NCBI GenBank assembly: GCA_001314715.1
Contig: LJSV01000006.1
Coordinates: forward strand, 140,752-204,751
Length of the DNA stretch: 64,000 nt
Source: Rhodobacteraceae bacterium HLUCCA12
Lineage (GTDB): Bacteria > Pseudomonadota > Alphaproteobacteria > Rhodobacterales > Rhodobacteraceae
Direction: 5' to 3'
Part shown: positions 20,054 to 29,535 of the stretch, one piece after another
Position numbering within the stretch: position 1 is the first letter of the stretch
How the letters are laid out: every line of letters starts with the position of its first letter
The notes under the pieces: generated by a model
Told to the model about the DNA's origin: nothing
Seen by the model: the letters and a program-made list of their open reading frames with translations, nothing else
The model's database searches: none
Program-made: the position numbers and the translations under genes

Positions 20054-23000
20054 ATGACCGCGTTTTCCTGTGTTCTGGTTGGCAACGAATCGCTGACCAT
20101 GCAATGCGCCAAGGTGCTGATCCAGCGCGGTCACGCGATCCGCGCGGTTGCCAGCCGCAACACCGATGTCATTGATTGGGCGGATACGGCAGGCATCCCG
20201 GTGGTCGCGCCCGGTCCGGGTCTGGAGGCACGGCTGCCACCCGGTTTCGACTGGCTGTTTTCGATTGCCAACCTGTCGGTCCTGCCCGAGGCGGTGGTAA
20301 CGATGGCCGAAAAGGGCGCCGTCAACTTTCACGACGGGCCCCTGCCGCGCTATGCGGGACTGAACGCGCCGGTCTGGGCGCTAATCAATGGCGAGGCGCA
20401 GCACGGTATCACCTGGCACATGATCGAACCCGCGGTCGATGCCGGCGACATCATCGAACAGGTCATGTTCGACATCGGCCCTGACGATATCGCCTTCAGC
20501 CTGAATGCACGGTGTTATGCCAGCGCCATCGACAGCTTTCCCGCCGTGGTGTCGGCCCTTGAAAGCGGCAACCCGCCGCGCCGAAAGCAGGATCTGTCGC
20601 AGCGCAGCCTGTGCCTGCGCGACGACCGGCCCGCCGGGGCCGGACGTCTGGACTTTACGATGCCCGCGGAACAGATCGCGCGGCGGGTGCGCGCGCTCGA
20701 TCATGGCGGATACTGGAACCCGCTGACCCTGCCCAAGATTGAAACCGATGCGGGTGTCTATGCCGTCGGACAGGCCGCGATGGCCACGGGCACGGGCGCG
20801 CCGGGCACGGTCTTGTCGGTCGATGCCGATGGCATGGTCGTGGCCTGCGCTGATGGCGCCCTGCGGCTGACCGGGCTGACCTGCCTGGGCGGTTTGCCTG
20901 TCGATCCCGCCGAAATCGCAACCAAGGGCGGCGTACTGCCGCGCCCCGACATGGACGCACTGAGCGCGGCTTTGGCGCGCGTCGCCCCCGGTGAAGGTCA
21001 TTGGCGCCGCGCGCTGTCGGCCTTTGCCCCCGCCGCGCTGCCCGACATCGTGCCCGCGCCCGCCGATGCGCGCGCCGGGATTGCCCGCCGCGCCATTGCC
21101 GGGCTGACCATGGAACGCGCCGGCGCTATCCTGGCTGCCTATGCCGAACGGATCGCCGGTGCCACCGGCATGGCCTATAGCAACGCCGAGATTGCCGCCA
21201 CACACCAGACAGCGCCACGCGATCTGGTGCACTGGGTGCCGTTGATGCCGGTGGGCGACAAGCTGGCCATGTTCGAAGGGACGATCCACGCCACCGCCGA
21301 GGCCGCGCGCCGCTTTCCCGGCTATCCGCGCGACCTGATCGCACGCGACCCGGCGCTTCCACCGCTTGACGTGCCGCCGCTGGGGCTGTCGGAAACCGGC
21401 GAGATGATCGCGGGCACCGCCCTGTGCCTGGTGACCGGGTCGGACGGTCTGTTCCTGATGGCCGACACTGCCCGCGTCGGTGAGGCCACGCTGGACCTGT
21501 TTGCCGCACGGATGGCACATCTGGCCCAGGCCGATGGCGAAGCGCTGATCGAGACGCTGGATCTGCTGTCGCCGCCCGACAAGACCCTGATCGAATCGTT
21601 GAACGAGACCGCGCGCGACCACGACCGCACCATGACGATCAGTCGCCTGTTCGAGGCGCAGGTCGCACGCACACCCGAGGCCCCGGCCCTGGTTTTCGAA
21701 GACACGACACTGAGTTATGCTGAGCTGAACACCCGCGCGAACAGGGTCGCATCGGTATTGCAGGCGATGGGTATCGGCCCGGATGTCCCGGTGGCCCTGT
21801 GCACCCGCCGTTCGCCCGACATGCTGATCGGCGCGCTGGGTATCCTCAAGGCCGGGGGGGCCTATGTGCCGATGGACCCCGCCTATCCGGCGGACCGGCT
21901 TGACCATTTCCTGAACGACAGCGGCGCGCCGGTGATCGTCACGCAATCGGCGCTGATCGATACGCTGCCACCGCATCGGGCCGAACTGCTGGTTCTGGAT
22001 ACCGACACCCGGCTGAACACCGCGGGCACCGACAATCCGGATACGGGTGCCGCGCCTGAAAACCTTGCGTATCTGATCTATACCTCCGGTTCGACCGGCC
22101 GGCCCAAAGGGGTGATGGTCGAGCACCGCAATGTGGCGAATTTCTTTGCCGGGATGGATGACCGCATCCGCCACGATCCGCCGGGGGTCTGGCTGGCCGT
22201 GACCTCGCTGTCGTTCGACATCTCGGTGCTGGAGCTGTTCTGGACGCTGGCGCGCGGCTTCAAGCTGGTGCTGACCTCGGACGAGGATCGGATGATGGTG
22301 TCGGGCGGGGCTTTGCCCATTTCCGACGCCCGAATGGATTTCAGCCTGTTCTACTGGGGCAACGACGACGGACCAGGGCCGCGCAAATACGAATTGCTGC
22401 TGGAAGGCGCCAAATTCGCCGACAGCCACGACTTTTCGGCGGTCTGGTTGCCCGAACGGCATTTCCACGCATTCGGTGGCCCCTATCCCAACCCCTCGGT
22501 TCTGGGCGCAGCGGTCGCGGCGGTGACGCGCAGCATCGGCGTTCGCTCGGGCTCAGTGGTGGCGCCGTTGCACCATCCGGTGCGGATCGCCGAGGAATGG
22601 GCCGTGATCGACAATCTGACCAATGGCCGTGTCGCATTGGGGATTGCCTCAGGCTGGCATCCGGTCGATTTCATCCTGCGGCCCGAAAACGCACCGCCCA
22701 ACAACAAGACCGCCATGTTCGAGACCATCGACACCGTGCGCAGGCTCTGGCGCGGCGAGTCGGTGGAATTTGATCGCGGCGGCGAAAGGGTGCCGGTGCA
22801 ATCGCTGCCGCGCCCGGTCTCGAAAGAGATTCCGATCTGGCTGACCATCGCGGGAAACCCCGATACCTGGCGCGAGGCGGGCGAGATCGGCGCCAATGTG
22901 CTGACGCACCTGTTGGGTCAGTCCATCGACGAGGTGGCAGAGAAGATCAAGATCTATCACGCGGCGCTGCGCAAGGCCGGTCACGACCCGGCGGATTTCA

Positions 23001-24634
23001 CCGTGACCCTGATGCTGCATACCTATGTCGCGCGCTCGCGCGAACTGGCGCGCGAAACCGCGCGCGGGCCGATGAAAAGCTATCTTCTTTCGGCGGCTGG
23101 TCTGGTCAAGCAATACGCCTGGTCGTTTCCGGCGTTCAAGCGGCCCAAGGGCGCGGCCAGCCCCATGGATATCGATCTCAGCACGCTCAGTCAGGATGAG
23201 GTTGACGGCATCCTGGACTATGCCTTCAACCGCTATTTTGAGGATTCGGGCCTGTTCGGCACGGTCGAGGACTGTCTGGCCCGGGTCGAGCATCTCAAGG
23301 CCATCGGCGTGTCCGAGATTGCCTGCCTGATCGATTATGGCATCAAGCCAGAACAGGTGCTTGAGGGCCTCTATCCGCTGTCCGAGGTGCATCGCCGCGC
23401 GAACCAGCCAACCCATGTGGCGGATGACGACTTCTCGATCGCCGCGCAGATCGTCCGGCACGGTGTGACTCATCTGCAATGCACCCCGTCGATGGCACGG
23501 ATGCTGGTCGCCAACGACGAGGCGCGCGCGGCACTGGCGCGTGTGGGCAACCTGATGATCGGCGGCGAGGCGCTTCCGGGGGCATTGGCGCAGGATCTGG
23601 CGCATATCACCGGCGCGCCGGTTCAAAACATGTATGGACCGACCGAGACGACGATCTGGTCAACCACCGGCCAGACCCGTGGCGGCGCGGGAATTGCCGC
23701 GATCGGCACACCGATCGCCAACACCACGCTTCACGTTCTCGATCCGGCCATGTGCCCGGTGCCGCTGGGCGCGCCGGGCGAATTGTGGATCGGGGGCGAA
23801 GGGGTGACTCGCGGCTACTGGCAACAGCCGGAACTGAGCGCCGAGCGCTTCGTCGACTCGCCCTTTGGTTCTGGCCGGCTCTACCGGACCGGCGATCTGG
23901 TGCGCCTGCGCGTGGATGGTTCAATCGATTTCCTGGGCCGCGCCGATCACCAGATCAAGATCCGTGGCCACCGGATCGAACCCGGCGAAATCGAAACCGT
24001 CCTGGATTCGCAACCCGGAATCACGCAATCCGTCGTCCTGGCGCGCGAGGATACGCCGGGCGATCTGCGTCTGGTGGCCTATGTCACCGGCCCAGGTGCC
24101 CCGAATAGCGAGGGGCTGCGCCACGCGGTCGCATCGCGGCTTCCGCCGCATATGGTTCCCGCACATGTTGTTGCGCTTGAGGCCTTTCCACTGACTCCCA
24201 ACAAGAAGATCGACCGCAAGGCGCTGCCGGCCCCGGGCACGACTCCGCGCGTTGCCGAAGCGCCAGTTGCAAACGCCGAACCCGCCGGCGAGACGCAGGC
24301 GGCACTGACTGCGATCTGGCGCGGGGTGCTGGGTGTCGATGCGGTGCGCCCGGCGGACAGTTTCTTTGCCTTGGGGGGGCATTCACTGCTGGCGGTGCAG
24401 GCGCATCGTGAAATCCGTGAAAAGCTTGCCTTGCCGGGTCTGTCGATCACGGATGTCTTTCGCTTTCCGGTTCTGGCCGACCTGGCCCGGCATATCGACA
24501 CGCGGTTGAAACCCGTTTCCGGCGCTGCGCCGTCCGCGTCTGAGCCCGCCGCGGCACCCGCGGCGCAGGGGCGGCAGGATGCGATTTCCCGGCGTCGCGC
24601 GCTGCGGGCCGAGCGGCTGAAGAAAATCGGCTGA
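20054..24634 (+). CDS. NRPS initiation protein: formyltransferase, partial C, monooxygenase-split A domain, PCP
   Basis: The product is 1526 aa. Residues 1-300 are a formyltransferase with the catalytic set Asn91, His93, Asp129 at the same spacing as methionyl-tRNA formyltransferase. Residues about 300-515 resemble the back half of a condensation domain; no HHxxxDG is present. Adenylation begins near 535: A3 at 676-687 (YTSGSTGRPKG), A4 with Asp722 (FDISVLEL). A flavin luciferase-like monooxygenase of the MupA/Atu3671 kind is inserted at about 761-1115, and the A domain resumes near 1126 with MYGPTETT and NKKIDRK. The carrier serine is 1444 (GGHSL). There is no thioesterase, so it should pass its aminoacyl group to the PKS. 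The Asp in A4 suggests an alpha-amino acid substrate. The C-terminal 60 residues are Ala/Arg-rich. Confidence 0.92.
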   Translation: MTAFSCVLVGNESLTMQCAKVLIQRGHAIRAVASRNTDVIDWADTAGIPVVAPGPGLEARLPPGFDWLFSIANLSVLPEAVVTMAEKGAVNFHDGPLPRYAGLNAPVWALINGEAQHGITWHMIEPAVDAGDIIEQVMFDIGPDDIAFSLNARCYASAIDSFPAVVSALESGNPPRRKQDLSQRSLCLRDDRPAGAGRLDFTMPAEQIARRVRALDHGGYWNPLTLPKIETDAGVYAVGQAAMATGTGAPGTVLSVDADGMVVACADGALRLTGLTCLGGLPVDPAEIATKGGVLPRPDMDALSAALARVAPGEGHWRRALSAFAPAALPDIVPAPADARAGIARRAIAGLTMERAGAILAAYAERIAGATGMAYSNAEIAATHQTAPRDLVHWVPLMPVGDKLAMFEGTIHATAEAARRFPGYPRDLIARDPALPPLDVPPLGLSETGEMIAGTALCLVTGSDGLFLMADTARVGEATLDLFAARMAHLAQADGEALIETLDLLSPPDKTLIESLNETARDHDRTMTISRLFEAQVARTPEAPALVFEDTTLSYAELNTRANRVASVLQAMGIGPDVPVALCTRRSPDMLIGALGILKAGGAYVPMDPAYPADRLDHFLNDSGAPVIVTQSALIDTLPPHRAELLVLDTDTRLNTAGTDNPDTGAAPENLAYLIYTSGSTGRPKGVMVEHRNVANFFAGMDDRIRHDPPGVWLAVTSLSFDISVLELFWTLARGFKLVLTSDEDRMMVSGGALPISDARMDFSLFYWGNDDGPGPRKYELLLEGAKFADSHDFSAVWLPERHFHAFGGPYPNPSVLGAAVAAVTRSIGVRSGSVVAPLHHPVRIAEEWAVIDNLTNGRVALGIASGWHPVDFILRPENAPPNNKTAMFETIDTVRRLWRGESVEFDRGGERVPVQSLPRPVSKEIPIWLTIAGNPDTWREAGEIGANVLTHLLGQSIDEVAEKIKIYHAALRKAGHDPADFTVTLMLHTYVARSRELARETARGPMKSYLLSAAGLVKQYAWSFPAFKRPKGAASPMDIDLSTLSQDEVDGILDYAFNRYFEDSGLFGTVEDCLARVEHLKAIGVSEIACLIDYGIKPEQVLEGLYPLSEVHRRANQPTHVADDDFSIAAQIVRHGVTHLQCTPSMARMLVANDEARAALARVGNLMIGGEALPGALAQDLAHITGAPVQNMYGPTETTIWSTTGQTRGGAGIAAIGTPIANTTLHVLDPAMCPVPLGAPGELWIGGEGVTRGYWQQPELSAERFVDSPFGSGRLYRTGDLVRLRVDGSIDFLGRADHQIKIRGHRIEPGEIETVLDSQPGITQSVVLAREDTPGDLRLVAYVTGPGAPNSEGLRHAVASRLPPHMVPAHVVALEAFPLTPNKKIDRKALPAPGTTPRVAEAPVANAEPAGETQAALTAIWRGVLGVDAVRPADSFFALGGHSLLAVQAHREIREKLALPGLSITDVFRFPVLADLARHIDTRLKPVSGAAPSASEPAAAPAAQGRQDAISRRRALRAERLKKIG

Positions 24635-25326
24635 TGGAAGGCAAGCTGTTAACAAAGAAAGATTATTCCGATTTTTCGCGGCTGGTTCGCGCGCTCTATC
24701 CCTGTCATGTCGCCGTTGGCGCGGCCGATCCTGGCGTGGCGACCGGAAGCCACATGTTTCACGTGGAACAAATGGCTGTCGCCAATGCGGTTCCGGCGCG
24801 GCAGCGCGAGTTTCTGGCCGGGCGCCGCGCCGCCGCCGAGGCGCAACGCGGTCTGGGCTATCGCGCTGCGCCGATCCTGATGGGCGACGATCGTGCACCG
24901 AGCTGGCCGAAGGGCCTGCGCGGGTCAATCAGCCATGCCGCCGGGCACTGCCTGGCCGTTGTCAGCGACGATCCATCGGTTGCGGCGCTGGGCATTGATA
25001 TCGAAGAACGCGCGCCCCTGCCGGACGAGGCCGCCGAGGCCGTCCTGTTGCCGCAAGAACGCGCCTGGCTTTCGAAAGAACCCGAGTCGCCCGTGCTGGC
25101 GCGCCTGATCTTCAGCGCCAAGGAATGCGCCTTCAAGGCGCAGTATCCGCTGACCGGCCAGTTGTTCGCGTTCGATATAATCGAAATTCAGCTCGATATG
25201 CCGCGCAATCGCTTTGCAGCGTGCTTTCGCCGGCCGGTCGGGCGGTTCAGTCAGGGCGCATCCCTGGAGGGACGATTCCTAATCCTGCCGGATTTGATGG
25301 TGACCGCCATCGCGATCCCGGTCTGA
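24634..25326 (+). CDS. 4'-phosphopantetheinyl transferase, Sfp/EntD type
   Basis: The product is 230 aa. Motifs in order: RQREFLAGRRAAAEA, GSISHAAGH, LGIDIEE (metal-binding Asp/Glu) and FSAKECAFKAQYP. Such enzymes load the phosphopantetheine arm on carrier domains; here the targets are Ser1783 of the PKS and Ser1444 of the NRPS. The ATG shares one base with the NRPS stop (TGATG). A parS-like site (24755-24770) lies inside codons 41-46. The 3' end overlaps the convergent flavoprotein gene by 48 bases, which marks the sharp edge between the biosynthetic cassette and core genome. Confidence 0.93.
   Translation: MEGKLLTKKDYSDFSRLVRALYPCHVAVGAADPGVATGSHMFHVEQMAVANAVPARQREFLAGRRAAAEAQRGLGYRAAPILMGDDRAPSWPKGLRGSISHAAGHCLAVVSDDPSVAALGIDIEERAPLPDEAAEAVLLPQERAWLSKEPESPVLARLIFSAKECAFKAQYPLTGQLFAFDIIEIQLDMPRNRFAACFRRPVGRFSQGASLEGRFLILPDLMVTAIAIPV
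24755..24770. other. parS-like ParB-binding site 1
   Basis: TGTTTCACGTGGAACA differs at one base from the perfect palindrome TGTTTCACGTGAAACA. On the other strand it reads as the classic Bacillus parS sequence. It is intragenic, in the phosphopantetheinyl transferase gene. Confidence 0.85.
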
Positions 25327-26505
25327 CCAGCGCGCGGCAGCCTGCCCGGCCCAGCGCCCTGTAGCAAGGCATGCGGTCAGAAGGTAGCCGCCGGTCGGCG
25401 CCTCCCAGTCCAGCATTTCGCCGGCTGCGAACACGCCGGGCAGATTGCGCAGCATCAGCGAGCCGTCGAACGCGCCCTGCGCAATGCCGCCCGCGGTCGA
25501 TATCGCTTCGTCCAGCGGTGCAAGCTGAGCGTTCGGGACGGGGAGGCGTTTCAGAAGAGTGGCAAGCGCTGTTCCATCAGTGGGCAGTGGATGCGCACAT
25601 TCCCGCGCCAGCGCCAGCCTTGCGCCGGTCAGTTTCACGGCTTTTCGCAGCCTGTTCGAAACCGAATCCGACGCAGGACGCGCGGCCAGACGCGCGGCGA
25701 TCGTTTCGGTATCAAGATCGGGGAACAGATCCATTTCCAGCGCGGCGCCCTCACGGATCGCGTTGCTGACAGTGTAAATGCCACCGCCCTCAAGCCCTGT
25801 TGCGGTGATGACCGCCTCTCCCCTTGAGCGCAGATCACCGGCAATGAACGCGACCGATTTGACGGGCGCGCCGATATGGCGGGTCATATGCGCGCTCCAG
25901 CGGATGCGCAGTGCGGCATTGGCGGGCCGAAATGGCGTCAGCGCAACACCGTTCGCCGCCAGGAGGGGCGCCCAGCCGCCATCAGATCCCAGCCGCGCCC
26001 AGCTGGCACCGCCCAGCGCAACCACGGTACATGCCGACGCGACCCGGCGCGGACCATCTGGGGTTTCGAACACAAAAGTGCCGTGTTCCAGCCCCACACA
26101 GCGCCAACGCAAACGCAGATCGAGGCCGCGGCCGGCCAGCGTCGCCAGCCATTGGCGCAGCAGTGGCGATGCCTTCATGACCGATGGAAAAACGCGGCCG
26201 GACGATCCGGTAAACACCTCTTGTCGCTGCTCTTGCAGCCATTCACGCACATGACCAGGGCCGAATGCGGTCAACATTGGCCGTAACCAGCTTGCAGAGG
26301 GGTCATACCGGCTCAAGAACTGCGGGAGCGGTTCATCCTTGGTCACGTTCAGCCCCGATTTGCCCGCCATCAGCAACTTGCGCCCCGGCGATGGTTTTGC
26401 CTCGGCCAGGATCACGGGGATACCGGCCGCAAGCAGGACATCTGCCGCCATCAAACCAGCGGGGCCCGCGCCGATGACCAGCGCCTGGGCGGGCTCGGGC
26501 GTCAT
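25279..26505 (-). CDS. HI0933/BaiN-like flavoprotein
   Basis: The product is about 408 aa. It has an N-terminal dinucleotide fold ([16 protein letters not shown]), [16 protein letters not shown] typical of the HI0933 flavoprotein group, and a C-terminal FAD-closing segment ([20 protein letters not shown]). Members bind FAD; the physiological reaction of this subgroup is not known to me. The ATG at 26505 overlaps the dnaQ stop; an in-frame TTG at 26523 would add six residues and is less likely. It sits at the far end of the maf-aroE-coaE-dnaQ run. Confidence 0.85.
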   Translation of the reverse strand: MTPEPAQALVIGAGPAGLMAADVLLAAGIPVILAEAKPSPGRKLLMAGKSGLNVTKDEPLPQFLSRYDPSASWLRPMLTAFGPGHVREWLQEQRQEVFTGSSGRVFPSVMKASPLLRQWLATLAGRGLDLRLRWRCVGLEHGTFVFETPDGPRRVASACTVVALGGASWARLGSDGGWAPLLAANGVALTPFRPANAALRIRWSAHMTRHIGAPVKSVAFIAGDLRSRGEAVITATGLEGGGIYTVSNAIREGAALEMDLFPDLDTETIAARLAARPASDSVSNRLRKAVKLTGARLALARECAHPLPTDGTALATLLKRLPVPNAQLAPLDEAISTAGGIAQGAFDGSLMLRNLPGVFAAGEMLDWEAPTGGYLLTACLATGRWAGQAAARWSDRDRDGGHHQIRQD

Positions 26506-27194
26506 TCCTGCAGGCGGCGCCAAAGCGCCTTGTCGCCCAGTGCCTCAACGAACGCGGCGTGGCGCGCCGCTTCCTCATCGCTCAGGCGCGGGGGCAATTT
26601 CCGGGGGCGTGCGGGCGGCCGCCATGCGGCTGTCGTCTGGCGGCTGCGCGGCGAGTGCTGCACGCTCAGGCCAAAGTCGGGTTGCCGTCCGCCGATCAGC
26701 TCCAGATAGACCTCGGCCAGGATTTCGCTGTCCAGAAGCGCGCCGTGCTTTTCCCGCGCCGAGTTATCGACCCCGAACCGGCGGCACAGGGCATCAAGCG
26801 AGGCGGGCGAACCCGGAAACTTACGTCGCGCCATCGACAGGGTATCGATTGCGATTTCGTCGCGCAGCAGTTGCCGCCCGGCCCAGCCCAGTTCGGCATT
26901 CAGGAATTTCATGTCGAATGCCGCGTTGTGTATCACAAGCCGGGCATCGGTCACGAACTCAAGAAACCCATCGGCGATGTCACCGAACACCGGGAAATCT
27001 CGCAAGAAATCATTGCCAAGGCCGTGCACTGCAAAGGCATCGGGCGGAACGTCGCGCTGCGGGTTGATATATTGATGAAACGTGCGGCCCGTCGGCATAT
27101 GGTTCAAAAGCTCGATGGCGCCGATTTCCACGATCCGGTGCCCCTCGGACGGCTCGAACCCCGTCGTTTCGGTATCAAGGACAATTTCGCGCAT
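26502..27194 (-). CDS. dnaQ: DNA polymerase III epsilon subunit (proofreading exonuclease)
   Basis: The product is 230 aa. The three exonuclease motifs are clear: DTETTGF (ExoI), [11 protein letters not shown] (ExoII) and HGALLDSE (ExoIII-epsilon, with the catalytic His). It removes misincorporated 3' bases within the polymerase III core. The C-terminal 60 residues are basic and Arg/Pro-rich and would hold the alpha-binding part. It lies three bases after coaE, the order seen beside alphaproteobacterial origins (maf-aroE-coaE-dnaQ). Confidence 0.95.
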   Translation of the reverse strand: MREIVLDTETTGFEPSEGHRIVEIGAIELLNHMPTGRTFHQYINPQRDVPPDAFAVHGLGNDFLRDFPVFGDIADGFLEFVTDARLVIHNAAFDMKFLNAELGWAGRQLLRDEIAIDTLSMARRKFPGSPASLDALCRRFGVDNSAREKHGALLDSEILAEVYLELIGGRQPDFGLSVQHSPRSRQTTAAWRPPARPRKLPPRLSDEEAARHAAFVEALGDKALWRRLQE

Positions 27195-27197
27195 GAG

Positions 27198-27788
27198 TCA
27201 GGTTTCCGTCAGTTTTACGATCAGTTTGCGAACCTCGTCACGCGTCTGCGCCGGTGTGCGTGTTTCGATCACATAGGTTGCGCGCTGTCGTTTTTCGGCA
27301 TCGGGCATCTGTTTGGACAGTATGGCATCGAGCTGCGCCTCTGTCATGGTTCCCCGGTCCAGAACCCGCGCGCGCTGAACCTCGGGCGGGGCGGTCACGG
27401 TCAGGGTTGCATCGCAAAGCCGATCCGCGCCTGTTTCGAATAAGAGCGGGATGTCCAGCACGATCAAGGCTGTGTTGCGGCTTTTGTGGTCCTCGATGAA
27501 CTTGCGGCGTGAGGTTGCGGCCAACGGGTGAACCACCCCCTCGATCCGGCGCAGAGCTTCTGGCTCGCGGGCGATCCAGTCCTTGAGCGCGGCGCGGTCT
27601 ATGGCGCCGCTCTTCAGGGCGTGAGGGCAAAGCTCGGCCAGCGGCGCCACTGCCGCGCCGCCGGGGGCATACAGGCGATGAACTTCGGCATCGGCATCCC
27701 AGACCGGGATGCCAGCCTCGCGAAAGAAGCCCGCGGTGGTGGATTTGCCCATGCCAATGGAGCCGGTCAGACCCAGGATCACGGTCAT
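27198..27788 (-). CDS. coaE: Dephospho-CoA kinase
   Basis: The product is 196 aa, the last enzyme of coenzyme A synthesis, phosphorylating the 3'-OH of dephospho-CoA. The P-loop is GLTGSIGMGKST at the N-terminus; WDADAEVHRLY and VVLDIPLLFETG-like segments are in the expected places. Start overlaps the aroE stop by four bases, consistent with coupled translation. Confidence 0.95.
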   Translation of the reverse strand: MTVILGLTGSIGMGKSTTAGFFREAGIPVWDADAEVHRLYAPGGAAVAPLAELCPHALKSGAIDRAALKDWIAREPEALRRIEGVVHPLAATSRRKFIEDHKSRNTALIVLDIPLLFETGADRLCDATLTVTAPPEVQRARVLDRGTMTEAQLDAILSKQMPDAEKRQRATYVIETRTPAQTRDEVRKLIVKLTET

Positions 27789-28603
27789 GTGCCTAGCACC
27801 TCTTGTCGCAGTGAATCATCAACCGCGGGCTTGAGGCCGAACCACCGTTCAAAACCGGGCGCGGCCTGATGCAACAGCATGCCGAGCCCGTCAATGACCC
27901 GGTTGCCGCGCTGCGCGGCCGTCTGCAAAAGCGGTGTCATCAGCGGCGTATAGACCAGATCGTTGACGATGGCATCACCTGGCAATGCATCCAGCGCGAT
28001 ATCCAGCACGGGCTGGCCACGCATTCCCAGCGATGTCGCATTGACCAGGGTATCGCACCCCTCCAGCAATTCGGATCGTTCAGCCCATGGAGCAGCAATG
28101 ACACCAAACTCGGCGGCAAGCGCCGCGCTTCGATCGGGGTTTCGGTTCGTCACGCGAATCTCGCCTGCACCCCGCGCTTGCAGGGCCGCGATCACGGCCC
28201 GGCTTGCCCCGCCGGCACCGAGGATGGCCGCGCATCTGGGCATCCAGTCGGGCGCATGGTCCAGAATGTTCCACGTGAAACCATGGGCATCGGTATTGTC
28301 AGCCTCGATTCCATGCGCGGTAAAGGTCAGCGTGTTCGCGGCACCGATGCGCCGGGCCAGCGGGGTTGCACGATCGGCCAGGTCCAGGGCGCGCTCCTTG
28401 TGCGGTATGGTGATGTTCGCACCGGCGAAGCCCATGCGTGGCAGCAGGCGCAAACAGGCCTCCAGATCGGCCGCGCCGACCTGCAAAGGCACATAGTGTC
28501 CGTCGATCCCATAGCGTCTGAGCCAGTGCGCATGCAGCCGCGGCGAACGGCTATGCGCGATCGGAAACCCGATGACGCCGGCAAGGGGCAGCGGCGCAGT
28601 CAT
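27785..28603 (-). CDS. aroE: Shikimate dehydrogenase (NADP+)
   Basis: The product is about 272 aa. It reduces 3-dehydroshikimate in aromatic amino acid synthesis. Diagnostic segments are GFPIAHSRSPRLH, NITIPHKE (catalytic Lys), DNTDAHGF and the nucleotide loop GAGGASRAV. The frame continues upstream to 28729, but that part overlaps maf; the ATG at 28603 overlaps the maf stop (ATGA) and matches the family's usual N-terminus. A parS-like site is embedded at 28267-28282. Confidence 0.95.
   Translation of the reverse strand: MTAPLPLAGVIGFPIAHSRSPRLHAHWLRRYGIDGHYVPLQVGAADLEACLRLLPRMGFAGANITIPHKERALDLADRATPLARRIGAANTLTFTAHGIEADNTDAHGFTWNILDHAPDWMPRCAAILGAGGASRAVIAALQARGAGEIRVTNRNPDRSAALAAEFGVIAAPWAERSELLEGCDTLVNATSLGMRGQPVLDIALDALPGDAIVNDLVYTPLMTPLLQTAAQRGNRVIDGLGMLLHQAAPGFERWFGLKPAVDDSLRQEVLGT
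28267..28282. other. parS-like ParB-binding site 2
   Basis: TGTTCCACGTGAAACC matches the parS consensus except for the last base. It lies inside aroE, about 1.1 kb left of the candidate origin, and encodes part of GFTWNI on the minus strand. Confidence 0.85.
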
Positions 28604-29196
28604 CCGTCGATATCCTTTCGCCGCGTCAAGACATCCAGAAGTTCCAGCAAGGGCAGTCCCAGAATCGCGAAATAATCGCCCTCGATCCATGAAAACAGTC
28701 GGATTCCAGGGCCTTCGATCTGATAACAACCAACGCTGTGGCGCAGATCATCCCAGTTCTGCGCGAGATACGCGGTCAAAAACCCATCCGAAAAATTGCG
28801 CATCGTCATCCGCGCAGTCGCTGTTCGCCGCCAGACCGGCTGCCCCCGATAATAGAGGACGGCCGCTGAAATCAGCCGATGAGTCGATGCGCGCAGCCGT
28901 TCAAGCTGCCGGCGCGCGGCATCGGGGCTGTCGGGCTTCGACAGGATCGCCCCATCAAGCTCCAGGATCTGATCGCAGCCCAGAACCAGCGATTCAGGGT
29001 ACTTGATTGCAATCTTGCGGGCCTTGTTCTCGGCCAGCGCATCAGCAATGTCGCTGCCGGATGCGCCGTCGGCAAGGAGTGATTGGCGCAAGCTCTCCTC
29101 ATCGATGCGCGCCGGCACGACATCGATTTCGACTCCGGCATTGCGCAGCATCGCCGCGCGGGTTTCGGAACCGGAAGCCAGGATGAGGACAGACAT
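28600..29196 (-). CDS. maf: Maf-family nucleoside triphosphate pyrophosphatase
   Basis: The product is 198 aa. It starts with LILASGSETRAAML and carries GCDQIL and a C-terminal EGDYFAILGLPL segment, all typical of Maf proteins that hydrolyse modified or non-canonical nucleotides. The open frame extends to 29337, but the ATG at 29196 directly precedes the conserved ILASGS strand. In Caulobacter the homologous maf is among the first genes left of the origin, and here it borders the oriC candidate as well. Confidence 0.93.
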   Translation of the reverse strand: MSVLILASGSETRAAMLRNAGVEIDVVPARIDEESLRQSLLADGASGSDIADALAENKARKIAIKYPESLVLGCDQILELDGAILSKPDSPDAARRQLERLRASTHRLISAAVLYYRGQPVWRRTATARMTMRNFSDGFLTAYLAQNWDDLRHSVGCYQIEGPGIRLFSWIEGDYFAILGLPLLELLDVLTRRKDIDG

Positions 29197-29535
29197 GGGG
29201 ATAAGCCTGCGTGAACGGGTGGGGCCACGGTGGGCAAACGGCGCGATGGTGTTGAATCGCGCGCAATTGCCCAAGATGTCAAGAACCAGCGCACAGTTAT
29301 CCCCGGTGGACGAGACATGTCTGCGCGTCTGGGACAAACCCGGATCATCGCTCAGCTTGGCGACCTTTGATCGAACAATATATTGAAAAATATTGGTAAT
29401 TTTTCATTTCAGACGCCGGGAACGCTGTGCGTATGTCTGGGGATGAAAAAGTGATCCAGATATCCATAGCCCCTACATCATCCTCTTTCATTCTATAATT
29501 CTTTATTTATTGATTAGGGCGAAAGGCGGTGACAC
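29197..29535. other. Candidate chromosomal replication origin (oriC), 339-base gap
   Basis: This is the longest internal gap without a gene, between left-facing maf and right-facing hemJ. It contains DnaA-box-like 9-mers, TTATCCCCA on the minus strand (29196-29204, one mismatch to TTATCCACA) and TTATCCCCG on the plus strand (29298-29306, two mismatches); a GAATC methylation site (29254-29258); the palindrome CAATATATTG (29376-29385) in an AT-rich run; and a second AT-rich run (29482-29516). Genes diverge from it on both sides and five parS-like sites flank it. In Caulobacter and Rickettsia the origin lies in the equivalent place near hemE. No hemE or PPSR (RP001) gene is present here. Confidence 0.5.

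Noticed and set aside
20381..22468. Long open frame on the minus strand inside the NRPS gene
   Set aside because: Same reasoning: antisense to clear formyltransferase and adenylation motifs.
29371..29390. FnrL-type site (TTGAT-N4-ATCAA) before hemJ
   Set aside because: Only the left half matches; the right half reads CAATA.
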